Shown: positions 48,137 to 57,346, counted from the first letter of the stretch. The stretch: DNA of 64,000 bases from Methylibium sp. (GCA_013824165.1 PNNH01000107.1:1-64000); one strand, 5' to 3'. Notes: a model not told the origin generated them from the sequence alone. Numbers and translations are program-made.

Positions 48137-49443
48137 AACAGCTTCGCAACCCGCCTTCAGCGCAAGCGCCGCACAGCAGACGCGCAGCGGCATCGCCGAG
48201 CGCCCGCCAGCCACCGGCCACGACTGCAGGCGAAGCTAATCTGCGTCAGCTCAAGCAACAAGAGCGCATCAGCCAGTTGCGGAACACAGATTCGTCAGCA
48301 GCCCATGGCCTGCCGGCTGCGCTGCGCGAAGGGGTCGAGGCCCTTTCAGGCCAGGATCTTTCCGACGTGCGCGTACACCGCAACTCCAGCGAACCGGCAC
48401 AGCTCAACGCCCTTGCCTATGCGCAGGGCACGGACATCCACCTGGCGCCAGGTCAGGAACGACATCTACCGCATGAGGCCTGGCATGTGGTGCAGCAGCG
48501 CCAGGGGCGGGTCGCACCCACGGGCTCTCTTGCTGGCAAAGCCATCAACAACAACGACGCCCTGGAACAGGAGGCTGATCGAATGGGGGCGCAGGCACTG
48601 CAGCAATTCAGCAGCGCGCCGCAACTGCACATCGAGTCGAACCTCACACCATCGTTCGGCGTGGCGCAGCGGCACACAGCGGTGCTGCAAGCGCGGCGCA
48701 TCCGGGTCACTTACAACGCTGGCATGGGCTACCTCAGCAGTGAGCTGAGCTACCTGGCGGCCTGTAACGATCACTGGTATGACAGCTTTCCGCCCGATGC
48801 ACTGACGGGAATCTTGGAGGCCCTGAACGACCTGGATGAACTTGACGAGGCCGAAACGCGAGACGTGCAGTTGATCCGCCAGCAGGTTCAGCGGGCGCAG
48901 CAAGCCCAGCACGCGATGGCAAACGACCCTCGTGTGCTCGCCGATCGAGAGCAGGGCTGGTTCGACACCGCCAGCGGTGCCCAACTGACCACCATCCTGA
49001 ACCAGCTGGCGCTCCACCCAGCCGGCCCAATCGGCCTGGAAAACCGGCAACACGCCAATGTGAAGGCCAAAGCCCGCATCGCACGACTGAACCAGCAGGG
49101 CCTGCGTGCCCAGTGGGCTGGCGACACGGTTTCAGCCTGTCTGGCGAACGGCACCGAGGTCGCCACCTTCGAGTTCATGGACTACGACGACGACGGCACC
49201 TACTGGGTCTGGCACCTGGACACCCAGGCGGCCTTCCAGAACCAGGGCATCGGGCTGTTCCTGATGCGCGAGGCCGTGAACCACTACGGGCAGGTGCTGG
49301 CGTCGCGCGCGGGCAAGGACCAGCACGAGATGCGTGACGACGAAGATATCCGCTACCTCAGCACTGAGGGCGCCGCGCTGGTCAACGCAGCAATACGCAG
49401 CGGCATCATGCAGCCAGAATGGCTGGTCAATCCCTTCATGTAG
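48133..49443 (+). CDS. Candidate eCIS cargo: DUF4157 leader plus GNAT-like domain
   Basis: 436 aa, overlapping the previous gene by 4 bp. A polar N-terminus is followed by DUF4157 at about 57-155 (GLPAALREGVEALSGQDLSDVRVHRNSSEPAQLNALAYAQGTDIHLAPGQ) with HEAWH at about 114-118, a HExxH metallopeptidase-like motif. DUF4157 is enriched at the N-terminus of eCIS and polymorphic toxins. The C-terminal part has WAGDTVSACLANGTEVATFEF, YWVWHLDTQAAFQNQGIGLFLMREAV (about 357-382), with the QxxGxG acetyl-CoA loop of GNAT acetyltransferases. It probably acetylates a host target. No adjacent immunity gene is seen. Confidence 0.8.
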   Translation: MKQLRNPPSAQAPHSRRAAASPSARQPPATTAGEANLRQLKQQERISQLRNTDSSAAHGLPAALREGVEALSGQDLSDVRVHRNSSEPAQLNALAYAQGTDIHLAPGQERHLPHEAWHVVQQRQGRVAPTGSLAGKAINNNDALEQEADRMGAQALQQFSSAPQLHIESNLTPSFGVAQRHTAVLQARRIRVTYNAGMGYLSSELSYLAACNDHWYDSFPPDALTGILEALNDLDELDEAETRDVQLIRQQVQRAQQAQHAMANDPRVLADREQGWFDTASGAQLTTILNQLALHPAGPIGLENRQHANVKAKARIARLNQQGLRAQWAGDTVSACLANGTEVATFEFMDYDDDGTYWVWHLDTQAAFQNQGIGLFLMREAVNHYGQVLASRAGKDQHEMRDDEDIRYLSTEGAALVNAAIRSGIMQPEWLVNPFM

Positions 49444-49475
49444 GCACGGTGGGGTCAGCCGGGCAGACGGCGGGT

Positions 49476-49811
49476 CTACCCAGCGACCAGCCCGTCCAGA
49501 CTCATCCCCTGCCCGGCCAACAACTTCTCCAGTGCCGGCAGAAGCGGCCCCAGCTTCTCCACGATCGCATCCCGCACCGTGTCGACGAAAACCTGCGTCT
49601 GCCGCTCGATCTCGATATTGAGCCGGGCGCCCACGGGCTTGTCGCCGAAGGTGGTCATGCGCTGCGTCTCGGGGATCAGCCAGACCTCGAACCAGCCAGC
49701 CTGGCGATCCGCATCGGCCTCGGTCAGGCTGGCGCCGTTGATCGCGATACAGCCCTCGGCGACGACATTGGGCATCCAGCACTTGGGCGCATGGATGTGA
49801 ATGACGTGCTA
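49476..49811 (-). pseudogene. Truncated riboflavin synthase copy
   Basis: The reading frame encodes the last 110 or so residues of a riboflavin synthase: HVIHIHAPKCWMPNVVAEGCIAINGASLTEADADRQAGWFEVWLIPE to LDGLVAG. It is nearly identical in sequence to residues about 124-226 of the intact gene at 52135-52839. Homology stops at about 49811, where an in-frame TAG occurs, so the first two-thirds are missing. It may still be read as a 99-residue ORF from an internal ATG at 49775, but that would lack half of the two-domain enzyme. The remaining gap to 50063 shows no gene; codons such as AGRRTWLRAELEAIQ on the minus strand hint at further decayed sequence. Confidence 0.85.
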
Positions 49812-50063
49812 GTTCGCCGATGGCTGGATGGCTTCCAGCTCCGCCCGAAGCCAGGTGCGTCGGCCGGCTAGGGCGTATGCGGTGGCAGATCAATCGCCGT
49901 CCAGGTCGCGCCACGATCAGGACCGAGGTCTAGATGCGGGACACAGAACCCTGTACCTGCGCCAGGACTGATACAGCACTCCTCCGCCCCAGCCACACTG
50001 TCCCTTTGCAGCAGTCGTCGTCGCCCGTAGCCTTAATCCCCACCGATCAAGCCCCCGACTGCC

Positions 50064-50648
50064 ATGAACGAACTGCTGCCCCTGATGACCTATTGCTTCG
50101 TGATGTCCAGCACGCCTGGGCCCAACAATCTAATGATCACAGCCACAGGCGCCAACGTCGGTTATCGCGGCGCGCTGCCGTTGATCCTGGGCATCAACAC
50201 CGGCGTGGCGCTGCAGACCTTCGTCTGCTGCCTCGGCCTGGGGCAGCTGTTCCTTGCCTATCCGGACCTGCACACGCTGCTGCGCATCGCCGGCGCGCTG
50301 TACCTCGTCTACCTCGCCTGGCGGCTGTGCCGCAGCCCGGTTGGCAAAGCACAGGCGGCGCAGTCACCGGGCTTTGTGCAGGGCCTGCTGTTCCAGGCGG
50401 TCAACCCCAAGAGCTGGGTCAAGTCCGTGACCCTGGCCTCGGTGTTCATGCCAGCAGGCATGGACCTGATGGCCGGCGCGCTGCTGGTCACCGTCGTCGG
50501 CTCTCTGATCGGCCTGCCCTGTACCTCGACATGGGCCTGTTTCGGCATGGCCATCCGCCACTGGCTGCGCGAGCCACGCCGCCAGCGTGCCTTCAACCTG
50601 CTGATGGGTGGCACCCTGGTCGTGCTGGCGCTGATGTTCCTCCGCTAA
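50064..50648 (+). CDS. LysE family amino-acid exporter
   Basis: 194 aa. The N-terminal MNELLPLMTYCFVMSSTPGPNNLMITATGANVGYRGALPLILGINTGVAL and NPKSWVKSVTLASVF match LysE/RhtB translocators, with about six membrane helices. These export amino acids such as lysine, homoserine, threonine or cysteine. It starts after a 252-bp stretch and is followed 9 bp later by the MocR-type gene. Confidence 0.88.
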   Translation: MNELLPLMTYCFVMSSTPGPNNLMITATGANVGYRGALPLILGINTGVALQTFVCCLGLGQLFLAYPDLHTLLRIAGALYLVYLAWRLCRSPVGKAQAAQSPGFVQGLLFQAVNPKSWVKSVTLASVFMPAGMDLMAGALLVTVVGSLIGLPCTSTWACFGMAIRHWLREPRRQRAFNLLMGGTLVVLALMFLR

Positions 50649-50657
50649 GCTGCGTCC

Positions 50658-52100
50658 ATGTTCTCGCTGGACCGATCCTCAGACGTGGCGCTGGCCGACC
50701 AGATCGAGTCACTCCTGCGCGGCCTGATCGAGCAGCACCAACTGCCGCCCGGCGCGCGGCTGATGTCGATCCGCCAGCTCGCGGCGCAGCTGGCGGTCAG
50801 CGCCAACACAGTGGTGACCGCCTATGACCGACTAGTCGCAGCGGGCCTGATCGACTCGCACGGCACGGCCGGTTTCTTCGTCTGCGAACCGCGCGACGCC
50901 GGTCCCGACGCCGTCGCGCTGGAAGCCGGCGAGGAGCAGGAAGGCGTGTGGCTGGCGCAGCAGGCCAACGATCAACGCCCCGGCGTACTGCTGGCCAGCA
51001 GTGGCGCGCTGCCAGCGAGCTGGCTGGAAGACGCGGTGCCGGCCGCCGCCGTGCAGCGCGGCCTGGCGCGCAGCCATGCCGGCATGGCCTCGCGCTGCCC
51101 GCCACAGGGTCTGCCGGAGCTGCGCGAGCGCATCGCGATGCTGCTGCGCGGCCAGGGCATCGCGGTCGACGCCAGCCGGGTTCTGACGACCTATGGCAGC
51201 ACGCAGGCCATCGACCTGATCTGCCGCAGCTTCGCGCAGCCTGGCGACACGGTGCTGGTCGAGGACCCGGGCTATTTCCTGATGTTCGAGCGTCTGCGCA
51301 TGCAGGGCCTGCGCATCGTCACGGTGGCGCGCACGCCCGAAGGCCTGGATCTGCAGCAGCTCGACGCCGCCTGCCGCGAGCACCGCCCGCGCCTGCTCTT
51401 CGTGCAGAGCGTTCTGCATAACCCCACCGGCTGGGGCAGCAGCGCGGCCAATCTGCACAAGCTGCTGATGCTGGCCCAGCAACACGAGCTGCTGATCGCC
51501 GAGGACGATGTGCACGGCCATTTCCACCCTGGCCCAGCCACGCGCCTGGCCAGCCTCGCCGGGTTGGAGCGAGTGATCTATTACTCCAGCTTCTGCAAGG
51601 CTCTGAGCCCGGCCCTGCGCATCGGCTATATGGCCGCCGACCCGACTCTGCTCAAGCCCCTGCTGCGCGCCAAGATCTGCTCGGTGATGAGCTGCGCGGC
51701 GCTGAACGAGTACGTGCTGCTGGAGGTGCTGGCCGCCGGCCGCTGGCGCAAGCATCTGGAACGGCTGCAGCGCAAGCTGCTGAGCGCGCGCAATGCCAGC
51801 GCGCGGGCGCTCGCGGCGGCCGGCATCCAGCTGGACCATCCCGGCGAAGGCGGCTTGTTTCTGTGGGGCTCGGTGCCTGAACATGTCGACCTGGACCTGC
51901 TGGTGCAGGATGCCTTCCGCAACAAGATCCTGCTGGTGCGCGGCGCGGCCTTCTCGGCGGATAACCGCGCGGATCGCCACATCCGCTTCAACGTCGCCTT
52001 CAGCCAGGACCAGCGCCTGGGCAGCTATCTGGGCGAGCGGCTGCAGGGGCTGGCCGCAGCCAGCTTGGCGATCGGGCGCGCGGCAAGCATGCCGCGCTGA
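50658..52100 (+). CDS. MocR-type regulator (GntR helix-turn-helix fused to aminotransferase fold)
   Basis: 480 aa. The GntR wing (residues about 10-75) has LADQIESLLRGLIEQHQLPPGARLMSIRQLAAQLAVSANTVVTAYDRLVAAGLI. The fold type I aminotransferase domain has SHAGMASRCPPQGLPELRERIAMLLRGQGI, TYGSTQAIDLICRSFAQPGDTVLVEDPGYF, NPTGWG and YYSSFCKALSPALRIGYMAADP, with the PLP-lysine in SFCKAL. MocR proteins sense PLP or an amino acid and often control a neighbouring transporter, here the LysE gene immediately upstream on the same strand. Confidence 0.9.
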   Translation: MFSLDRSSDVALADQIESLLRGLIEQHQLPPGARLMSIRQLAAQLAVSANTVVTAYDRLVAAGLIDSHGTAGFFVCEPRDAGPDAVALEAGEEQEGVWLAQQANDQRPGVLLASSGALPASWLEDAVPAAAVQRGLARSHAGMASRCPPQGLPELRERIAMLLRGQGIAVDASRVLTTYGSTQAIDLICRSFAQPGDTVLVEDPGYFLMFERLRMQGLRIVTVARTPEGLDLQQLDAACREHRPRLLFVQSVLHNPTGWGSSAANLHKLLMLAQQHELLIAEDDVHGHFHPGPATRLASLAGLERVIYYSSFCKALSPALRIGYMAADPTLLKPLLRAKICSVMSCAALNEYVLLEVLAAGRWRKHLERLQRKLLSARNASARALAAAGIQLDHPGEGGLFLWGSVPEHVDLDLLVQDAFRNKILLVRGAAFSADNRADRHIRFNVAFSQDQRLGSYLGERLQGLAAASLAIGRAASMPR

Positions 52101-52134
52101 TAGTCAGCCACGCAGTTTCAAGATCAGCAGAGCT

Positions 52135-52839
52135 TCAGCGGAGCTGCTTCGGCGGCTCGACCAGACCTTCCAGGCTCAGGCCCCGCCCGGCCAACAGCTT
52201 CTCCAGCGCCGGCAACAGCGGCCCCAGCTTCTCCTCGATCGCATCCCGCACGGTATCCACGAAGACCTGGGTCTGGCGCTCAATCTCGATGTTCAGCTTC
52301 GCGCCCACGTCCTTGTCGCCGAAGGTCGTCATGCGCAGGGTCTCGGGAATCAGCCACACCTCGAACCAGCCAGCCTGGCGATCCGCATCGGCCACGGTCA
52401 GGCTGGCGCCGTTGATGGCGATATAGCCTTTGGCGAAGACATAACGCATCCACGGCGCGGGCACGGCGATGCGGATCACATGGTTGTTCTCGGGTCGGCG
52501 GATCTCGGCGATGGTGGCCATGAAGTCGATATGGCCTGACAGCGGATGGCCGCCGATCTCAGCGCCGTCGCGGGCCGCGCGCTCCACATTGATGCGGCTG
52601 CCCACCGTCAGCTCGGCCAGCGTGGTCAGCGCCAGGCTTTGCTGCATCACATCGAAGTCTGCCTGGTCCGGCCCCTTCAGCGCGGTGACCGTCAGGCACA
52701 CGCCGTCGCTGGCGACGCTGGCGCCGATCTCCAGACCCTGGCAGAAGCCACTGGGGAACTGCAGCGTGAAGCTGCGCAGACCCGGGCGGTCGGTGATGGC
52801 GGCGACAGTGGCGATGCCTTGGACGATGCCTGTGAACAT
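52135..52839 (-). CDS. ribE: Riboflavin synthase alpha chain
   Basis: 234 aa. The start MFTGIVQGIATVAAI and the paired lumazine-binding barrels (residues about 1-97 and 98-195; LEIGASVASDGVCLTVTAL and GYIAINGASLTVADADRQ) mark riboflavin synthase, which dismutates two 6,7-dimethyl-8-ribityllumazines into riboflavin. It is a little longer at the C-terminus than the usual 195-215 aa, as is the truncated copy at 49476. It lies 79 bp downstream of amtB, behind a terminator. Confidence 0.93.
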   Translation of the reverse strand: MFTGIVQGIATVAAITDRPGLRSFTLQFPSGFCQGLEIGASVASDGVCLTVTALKGPDQADFDVMQQSLALTTLAELTVGSRINVERAARDGAEIGGHPLSGHIDFMATIAEIRRPENNHVIRIAVPAPWMRYVFAKGYIAINGASLTVADADRQAGWFEVWLIPETLRMTTFGDKDVGAKLNIEIERQTQVFVDTVRDAIEEKLGPLLPALEKLLAGRGLSLEGLVEPPKQLR

Positions 52840-52862
52840 GGTGCGGAGCGAGAGCGGCAGAC

Positions 52863-52895
52863 TGAAACGAAAGAAGCGGCGCCGGGCGCCGCTTC
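52863..52895 (-). terminator. Terminator between amtB and ribE
   Basis: On the minus strand, GAAGCGGCG and CGCCGCTTC form a stem (extending through GCC/GGC) around a short loop at 52873-52895. It is followed by TTTCGTTT. It lies directly downstream of the amtB stop at 52919. Confidence 0.7.
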
Positions 52896-52918
52896 GATTG
52901 GGCGGAATGGCCGGCAGC

Positions 52919-54121
52919 TTACCAGCTGGCCTCGCGATCTGGCGTGGCGCCGATCTTGTGGATGCTGAGGTCGGCGCCCGCGTACTCTTCCTCGGGGCAA
53001 AGCCTCAGACCGACGAACTGCTTGAGCAGGCCGTAGACCACAAAGCCGCCGATCAGCGCCCAAGCCACGCCGGCCAAGGTGCCCAGCAACTGCGCCATGA
53101 AGCTGACGCCGCCCAAGCCGCCCAGCGCCTGCTGGCCGAAGATGCCGGCGGCGATGCCGCCCCAGGCGCCGCACAGGCCGTGCAGCGGCCACACACCCAA
53201 AACATCGTCGATCTTCCAGCGGTTCTGCGTCAATGTGAACATCACGACAAAGATGCCGCCGGCGATGCCGCCCACCACCAGGGCGCCCACCGGGTGCATC
53301 AGGTCCGAGCCGGCGCACACGGCCACCAGGCCGGCGAGCGGGCCGTTGTAGGCAAAACCGGGGTCGTTGCGCCCCATCAGCACGGCCACCAGCGTGCCGC
53401 CCACCATGGCCATCAGCGAGTTGACCGCCACCAGGCCGGATATCTTGTCCACGGTCTGCGCGCTCATCACATTGAAGCCGAACCAGCCCACTGCCAACAC
53501 CCAAGCGCCCAGCGCCAGGAAGGGAATGCTGGATGGCGGGTGCGCGCTCATGCCGCCATCCTTGCGGTAGCGGTTGTAGCGCGGGCCTAGCAGCAGCACG
53601 GCCACTAGGCCGATCCAGCCGCCAACGGCATGCACCACCACGCTGCCGGCAAAGTCGTGGAACTCGGCGCCGAAACTGGCCTTCAGCCAGGCCTGGAAAC
53701 CGAAGCCCTGGTTCCAGACCACGCCTTCGAACAGCGGGTAGATCAGGCCTACGATCACGGCCGTGGCGGCCAGCTGCGGGCCGAAGCGCGCGCGCTCGGC
53801 AATGCCGCCTGAGACGATGGCCGGGATGGCCGCAGCGAAGGTCAGCAGGAAGAAGAACTTGACCAGCTCATAGCCGTTCTTCTGCGCCAGCGTCTCGGCG
53901 CCGGTGAAGAAATGCGTGCCATAGGCCACTGCGTAGCCGAGCAGGAAGTAGGCGACGGTGGACACCGCGAAATCCACCAGGATCTTGACCAGGGCATTGA
54001 CCTGGTTCTTCTTGCGCACGGTGCCCAGCTCCAGAAAGGCGAAGCCCGCATGCATGGCCAGCACCATGATGGCGCCGAGCAAAATGAAGAGCGCATCAGC
54101 GCCCTGCTTGAAGTTCTCCAT
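52919..54121 (-). CDS. amtB: Ammonium transporter
   Basis: 400 aa from ATG 54121, with AGGA 6 nt upstream; a longer in-frame reading to 54232 would be an implausible extension. Signatures include NFKQGADALFILLGAIMVLAMHAGFAFLELGTVRKKN, GGIAERARFGPQ, DFAGSVVVHAVGG and PLHGLCGAWGGIAAG. About eleven membrane helices conduct ammonia. No glnK is found next to it, unlike in many proteobacteria. The upstream region holds a sigma-54 promoter candidate and a three-fold repeat. Confidence 0.95.
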   Translation of the reverse strand: MENFKQGADALFILLGAIMVLAMHAGFAFLELGTVRKKNQVNALVKILVDFAVSTVAYFLLGYAVAYGTHFFTGAETLAQKNGYELVKFFFLLTFAAAIPAIVSGGIAERARFGPQLAATAVIVGLIYPLFEGVVWNQGFGFQAWLKASFGAEFHDFAGSVVVHAVGGWIGLVAVLLLGPRYNRYRKDGGMSAHPPSSIPFLALGAWVLAVGWFGFNVMSAQTVDKISGLVAVNSLMAMVGGTLVAVLMGRNDPGFAYNGPLAGLVAVCAGSDLMHPVGALVVGGIAGGIFVVMFTLTQNRWKIDDVLGVWPLHGLCGAWGGIAAGIFGQQALGGLGGVSFMAQLLGTLAGVAWALIGGFVVYGLLKQFVGLRLCPEEEYAGADLSIHKIGATPDREASW

Positions 54122-54178
54122 GGTGGTCCTTGAGGTCGGATGCCGGGCGCACCGCCCTGGCCAATGACGCACCATGTT

Positions 54179-54194
54179 TGCAAGAACAATGCCC
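54179..54194 (-). promoter_or_regulatory. Sigma-54 promoter candidate for amtB
   Basis: Read on the minus strand, GGGCATTGTTCTTGCA fits TGGCACG-N4-TTGCW with the GG and GC 12 bp apart, and a GGCA core. The start of transcription would be near 54168, leaving a leader of about 47 nt before amtB. This agrees with NtrC/sigma-54 control of ammonium transporters elsewhere. Confidence 0.6.
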
Positions 54195-54245
54195 AGTTTG
54201 GGGCGTCGCGCACAGGCCTGGAGCCGCACCACTGCGCATCACTGC

Positions 54246-54297
54246 GCACCATCAGGCGGCGCAGCGCCTACTGATGGTGCAGCTGATGCACCATCAG
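54246..54297. repeat. Three-fold GCACCATCAG repeat upstream of amtB
   Basis: GCACCATCAG occurs at 54246-54255 and 54288-54297 and inverted (CTGATGGTGC) at 54271-54280. Copies 1 and 2 form an inverted pair with a 15-bp spacer; copies 2 and 3 form one with a spacer of 5-7 bp. GCACCA is the half site of NtrC boxes, and the repeat lies about 55-120 bp upstream of the sigma-54 promoter candidate, so it may hold enhancer sites. The spacing differs from a classical NtrC box. It could also fold as a hairpin at the 3' end of the ArsC-like gene. Confidence 0.5.
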
Positions 54298-54304
54298 GCA
54301 CCGC

Positions 54305-54652
54305 TCAACGCTGAGCGCCGAACAGTTCGTCCGAGAATCCCACCGTCAGGCGGCCATCAGCCCAGAGCACGACCGGTCGCTTGATGACGCTGGGCTGGGC
54401 CTGCATCAGCGCTGCTGCGCTGGCAGCGTCCACCACCGCAGCCTTGCTCGCCTCATCCAGCTTGCGCCAGGTGGTGCCGGCGCGGTTCAGCAGCTTCTCC
54501 CAGCCGAGTTCGCTCAGCCAACGCTGCATTTCAGGCACCGGGACGCCGGCCTTCTTGTAGTCATGGAACCGGTAGTCCATGTGATGGGCGTCGAGCCAGG
54601 CGCGGGCGCGCTTGACGGTGTCGCAGTTGGGAATGCCGTAGACGGTGATCAT
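54305..54652 (-). CDS. ArsC/Spx family reductase, YffB-like
   Basis: 115 aa. [37 protein letters not shown] has the single N-terminal Cys of the YffB branch of the ArsC family, a glutaredoxin-like fold. A second half with [15 protein letters not shown] and [20 protein letters not shown] is typical. A glutathione-dependent thiol reductase role is presumed. It is divergent from aat, with 35 bp between the starts. Confidence 0.85.
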   Translation of the reverse strand: MITVYGIPNCDTVKRARAWLDAHHMDYRFHDYKKAGVPVPEMQRWLSELGWEKLLNRAGTTWRKLDEASKAAVVDAASAAALMQAQPSVIKRPVVLWADGRLTVGFSDELFGAQR

Positions 54653-54687
54653 TGCTTCGTCAGAAAGAACAGAGCCGGCACGCTACC

Positions 54688-55476
54688 ATGAAGCCGATGA
54701 TTGACTGGCTTGACGAGGCTTCGCTCGACTTCCCGCCCAGCGCCCAGGCGCTGGGGCCTGATTCCGACGCCCCTGGCTTGCTGGCCGCGGGCGGCGATCT
54801 GAGCCCTGCCCGACTCCAGGCCGCCTATTCGCGCGGGATCTTCCCCTGGTACGGCGACGGACAACCCATACTGTGGTGGTGCCCGGACCCGCGCATGGTG
54901 CTGCAGACGCGCCACTTCAAGCTGCAGCGCTCGCTGCGCAAGACGATTGCCCGCTTTGCGGCTGCACCCGGCTGCGAGATCCGCGTGGACAGCGCGACGC
55001 AGCAGGTGCTGGCCGCTTGCGCCAGTGCGCCACGCGAGGGCCAGGCGGGCACCTGGATCCTGCCCGAGATGCAGGCGGCCTATCTGCGATGGGCGCGGCT
55101 GGGCGTCGTGCACAGCATCGAAACCTGGATCGATGGCGAGCTGGCTGGCGGCCTCTACGGCGTCAACCTGGGGCGCATGTTCTTCGGCGAGTCGATGTTC
55201 ATGCGCCGGACTGACGCCTCCAAGATCGCGCTGGCTGCCTTGGTCTGCCTGTGCCGCGAACATGGCATCGAATGGATCGACTGCCAGCAGAACACCGGGC
55301 ATCTGGCCTCGCTGGGCGCCTTCGAGCTGCCGCGTGAAGTGTTTGAAGCCCATTTGGCGCGCACAGTGACACAAGCCGCGCCGGCATCCTGGGCCTTCCA
55401 CCATGATCTGTGGCGGCATCTGCAGGCAGAATCCGGCACTGAATCCACCCCGACCCAGCGAGACACCGCCACGTGA
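54688..55476 (+). CDS. aat: Leucyl/phenylalanyl-tRNA--protein transferase
   Basis: 262 aa from ATG 54688 (an ATG at 54697 is also possible). [58 protein letters not shown] and [31 protein letters not shown] with [20 protein letters not shown] are diagnostic. It adds Leu or Phe to proteins with N-terminal Lys or Arg, feeding ClpAP in the N-end rule. It overlaps bpt by 4 bp. Confidence 0.95.
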   Translation: MKPMIDWLDEASLDFPPSAQALGPDSDAPGLLAAGGDLSPARLQAAYSRGIFPWYGDGQPILWWCPDPRMVLQTRHFKLQRSLRKTIARFAAAPGCEIRVDSATQQVLAACASAPREGQAGTWILPEMQAAYLRWARLGVVHSIETWIDGELAGGLYGVNLGRMFFGESMFMRRTDASKIALAALVCLCREHGIEWIDCQQNTGHLASLGAFELPREVFEAHLARTVTQAAPASWAFHHDLWRHLQAESGTESTPTQRDTAT

Positions 55477-56225
55477 CGCATCCCAAAGAGCTACCGCTGA
55501 CCCAGCTGCAGTTCTATGCGACAGCACCCTACCCCTGCAGCTACCTGCCCGATCGGCAGGCGCGCTCGCAGGTGGCCACGCCCAGCCACCTGATCCATGC
55601 CGACGCCTACTCAAGCCTGGTCGATGCGGGCTTTCGGCGCAGCGGTCTGTTCACCTACCGCCCCTATTGCGATGGCTGCAAGGCCTGCGTGCCGATGCGG
55701 GTGCCGGTGGCGCGTTTCGTGGCCAACCGCAGCCAGCGCCGCGCCTGGCGCCAGCACAGCGACCTGCAGGCGCGCGTGATGCGGCTGGACTACAGCGAAG
55801 AGCATTACCAGCTCTATCTGCGCTACCAGGCTGGCCGACATGCTGGCGGCGGCATGGACCACGACAGCGTGGACCAATACACGCAGTTCCTGCTGCAAAG
55901 CCGGGTCAACTCACGCCTGGTGGAGTTCCGCGAGCCGGCGGCCGATGGCAGCGCTGGTGTGCTGAAGATGGTGTCCATCCTCGACATGCTGAGCGACGGG
56001 CTCTCGGCCGTCTACACCTTCTACGAGCCAGAGGCCGAGGCCAGCTACGGCAGCTACAACGTGCTGTGGCAGATCCAGCAGACGCGCCAGCTCGGCCTTC
56101 AACACCTCTACCTCGGCTACTGGATCGCCGAGAGCCCGAAAATGGCCTACAAGGCGCGCTTCCGCCCGCACCAGTTGCTGGTTGACGGGCAGTGGCAGGA
56201 GCAGCAGCCGGCGGACGGCGCTTAA
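55473..56225 (+). CDS. bpt: Aspartate/glutamate leucyltransferase (ATE family)
   Basis: 250 aa from a GTG overlapping the aat stop (GTGA). The sequence [68 protein letters not shown] holds the N-terminal cysteines of the ATE family; [25 protein letters not shown] closes the fold. In proteobacteria this homologue leucylates N-terminal Asp or Glu. With aat it forms a two-gene N-end-rule operon. Its end overlaps the convergent oxidoreductase gene by 4 bp. Confidence 0.94.
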   Translation: MTHPKELPLTQLQFYATAPYPCSYLPDRQARSQVATPSHLIHADAYSSLVDAGFRRSGLFTYRPYCDGCKACVPMRVPVARFVANRSQRRAWRQHSDLQARVMRLDYSEEHYQLYLRYQAGRHAGGGMDHDSVDQYTQFLLQSRVNSRLVEFREPAADGSAGVLKMVSILDMLSDGLSAVYTFYEPEAEASYGSYNVLWQIQQTRQLGLQHLYLGYWIAESPKMAYKARFRPHQLLVDGQWQEQQPADGA

Positions 56226-57346
56226 ACGCCCAGTTGCTGAAGCACCTCGTCGGCAATCGCCAGACTGCTGGTCAAGCCCGGCGACTCGATGCCGAGCAGA
56301 TTCACCAGCCCAGCGATGCCATGCGCGCCAGGGCCATCGATGCGGAAGTCGGGCGCCGGTTGATCCGGCCCATGGATCTTGGGCCGTACACCGCTGTAGG
56401 CCGGCTGCAGCGCGCCGTCCGGCAGGCCCGGCCAGTAGCGCCGCACGTCGGCGTAGAAAGCCTCGGCACGCGCCGCATCCACCTGGTAGTCGATGGCCGC
56501 AGGGTCGGTCCCATCCGGCAGCCACTGCGCATCCGGGCCGAAGCGCGCCTGCCCGCCCAGGTCCAGCGTCAGATGCACGCCCAGCCAGGCGTCCTGAGGC
56601 AGCGGATACACCAGCCGCCCGAACGGCGCGCGTCCGGCGAGCGAGAAGTAGCAGCCCTTGCTGAAGTGGGCCTGCGGCGCGAACCGGGCATCCAGCCCCT
56701 CTGTGGCCGCAGCCACCGCGGGCGCCCACAGGCCAGCTGCGTTGACCACGATGCGCGCCTGAAGCTCCATCTCGACGCCCTCGCTTTGCACGCGCAAGAC
56801 ATGTCCCCCTGCGCTCGCCACGATGGCTTGCACGGTTGAGGCCAGTCCGACCGCCCCACCCGCGCGTTCGAGATCGCCCTGCAGCGCCAGCATCAGGCCA
56901 TGGCTGTCGACAATGCCGGTGGACGGCGACAGCAAGGCGGCCTCGCAGGCCAGCGCCGGTTCAAGCGCACGCGCCTGCTCGCCGGACAGCCAGAGCAGAT
57001 CGTCCACGCCGTTGCGTGCCGCCTTGTCGGCCAATGATTTCAGGCCGGCCAGCTGCGCAGCATCCGTCGCCACGATGAGCTTGCCGCAGCGCCGATGCGC
57101 GATGCCATGGCTTTCGCACAGCGCATACAGCAGTTGTTTGCCACGCACGCACAGGCGCGCCTTCAAGGACCCTTCGGGGTAGTAGATGCCGGCGTGGATG
57201 ACTTCGCTGTTGCGCGAGCTGACGCCCGTGCCGATGGCGTTTTCTCGCTCCAGCACCAAGGTCTCCAGGCCACGCTGCGCCAGGGCACGCCCCACGGCAA
57301 GTCCAACCACTCCGGCGCCAACAACGACTGCATCAACTGTATCCAT
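56222..57346 (-). CDS. FAD-dependent oxidoreductase, L-2-hydroxyglutarate oxidase-like
   Basis: 374 aa from ATG 57346 (ATG 57361 adds five residues). [31 protein letters not shown] is the FAD-binding motif, followed by [31 protein letters not shown], typical of LhgO/L2HGDH relatives in the DAO superfamily. [20 protein letters not shown] and the C-terminal [31 protein letters not shown] support this. The substrate is likely L-2-hydroxyglutarate or another 2-hydroxy acid; context gives no further clue. Confidence 0.88.
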   Translation of the reverse strand: MDTVDAVVVGAGVVGLAVGRALAQRGLETLVLERENAIGTGVSSRNSEVIHAGIYYPEGSLKARLCVRGKQLLYALCESHGIAHRRCGKLIVATDAAQLAGLKSLADKAARNGVDDLLWLSGEQARALEPALACEAALLSPSTGIVDSHGLMLALQGDLERAGGAVGLASTVQAIVASAGGHVLRVQSEGVEMELQARIVVNAAGLWAPAVAAATEGLDARFAPQAHFSKGCYFSLAGRAPFGRLVYPLPQDAWLGVHLTLDLGGQARFGPDAQWLPDGTDPAAIDYQVDAARAEAFYADVRRYWPGLPDGALQPAYSGVRPKIHGPDQPAPDFRIDGPGAHGIAGLVNLLGIESPGLTSSLAIADEVLQQLGV

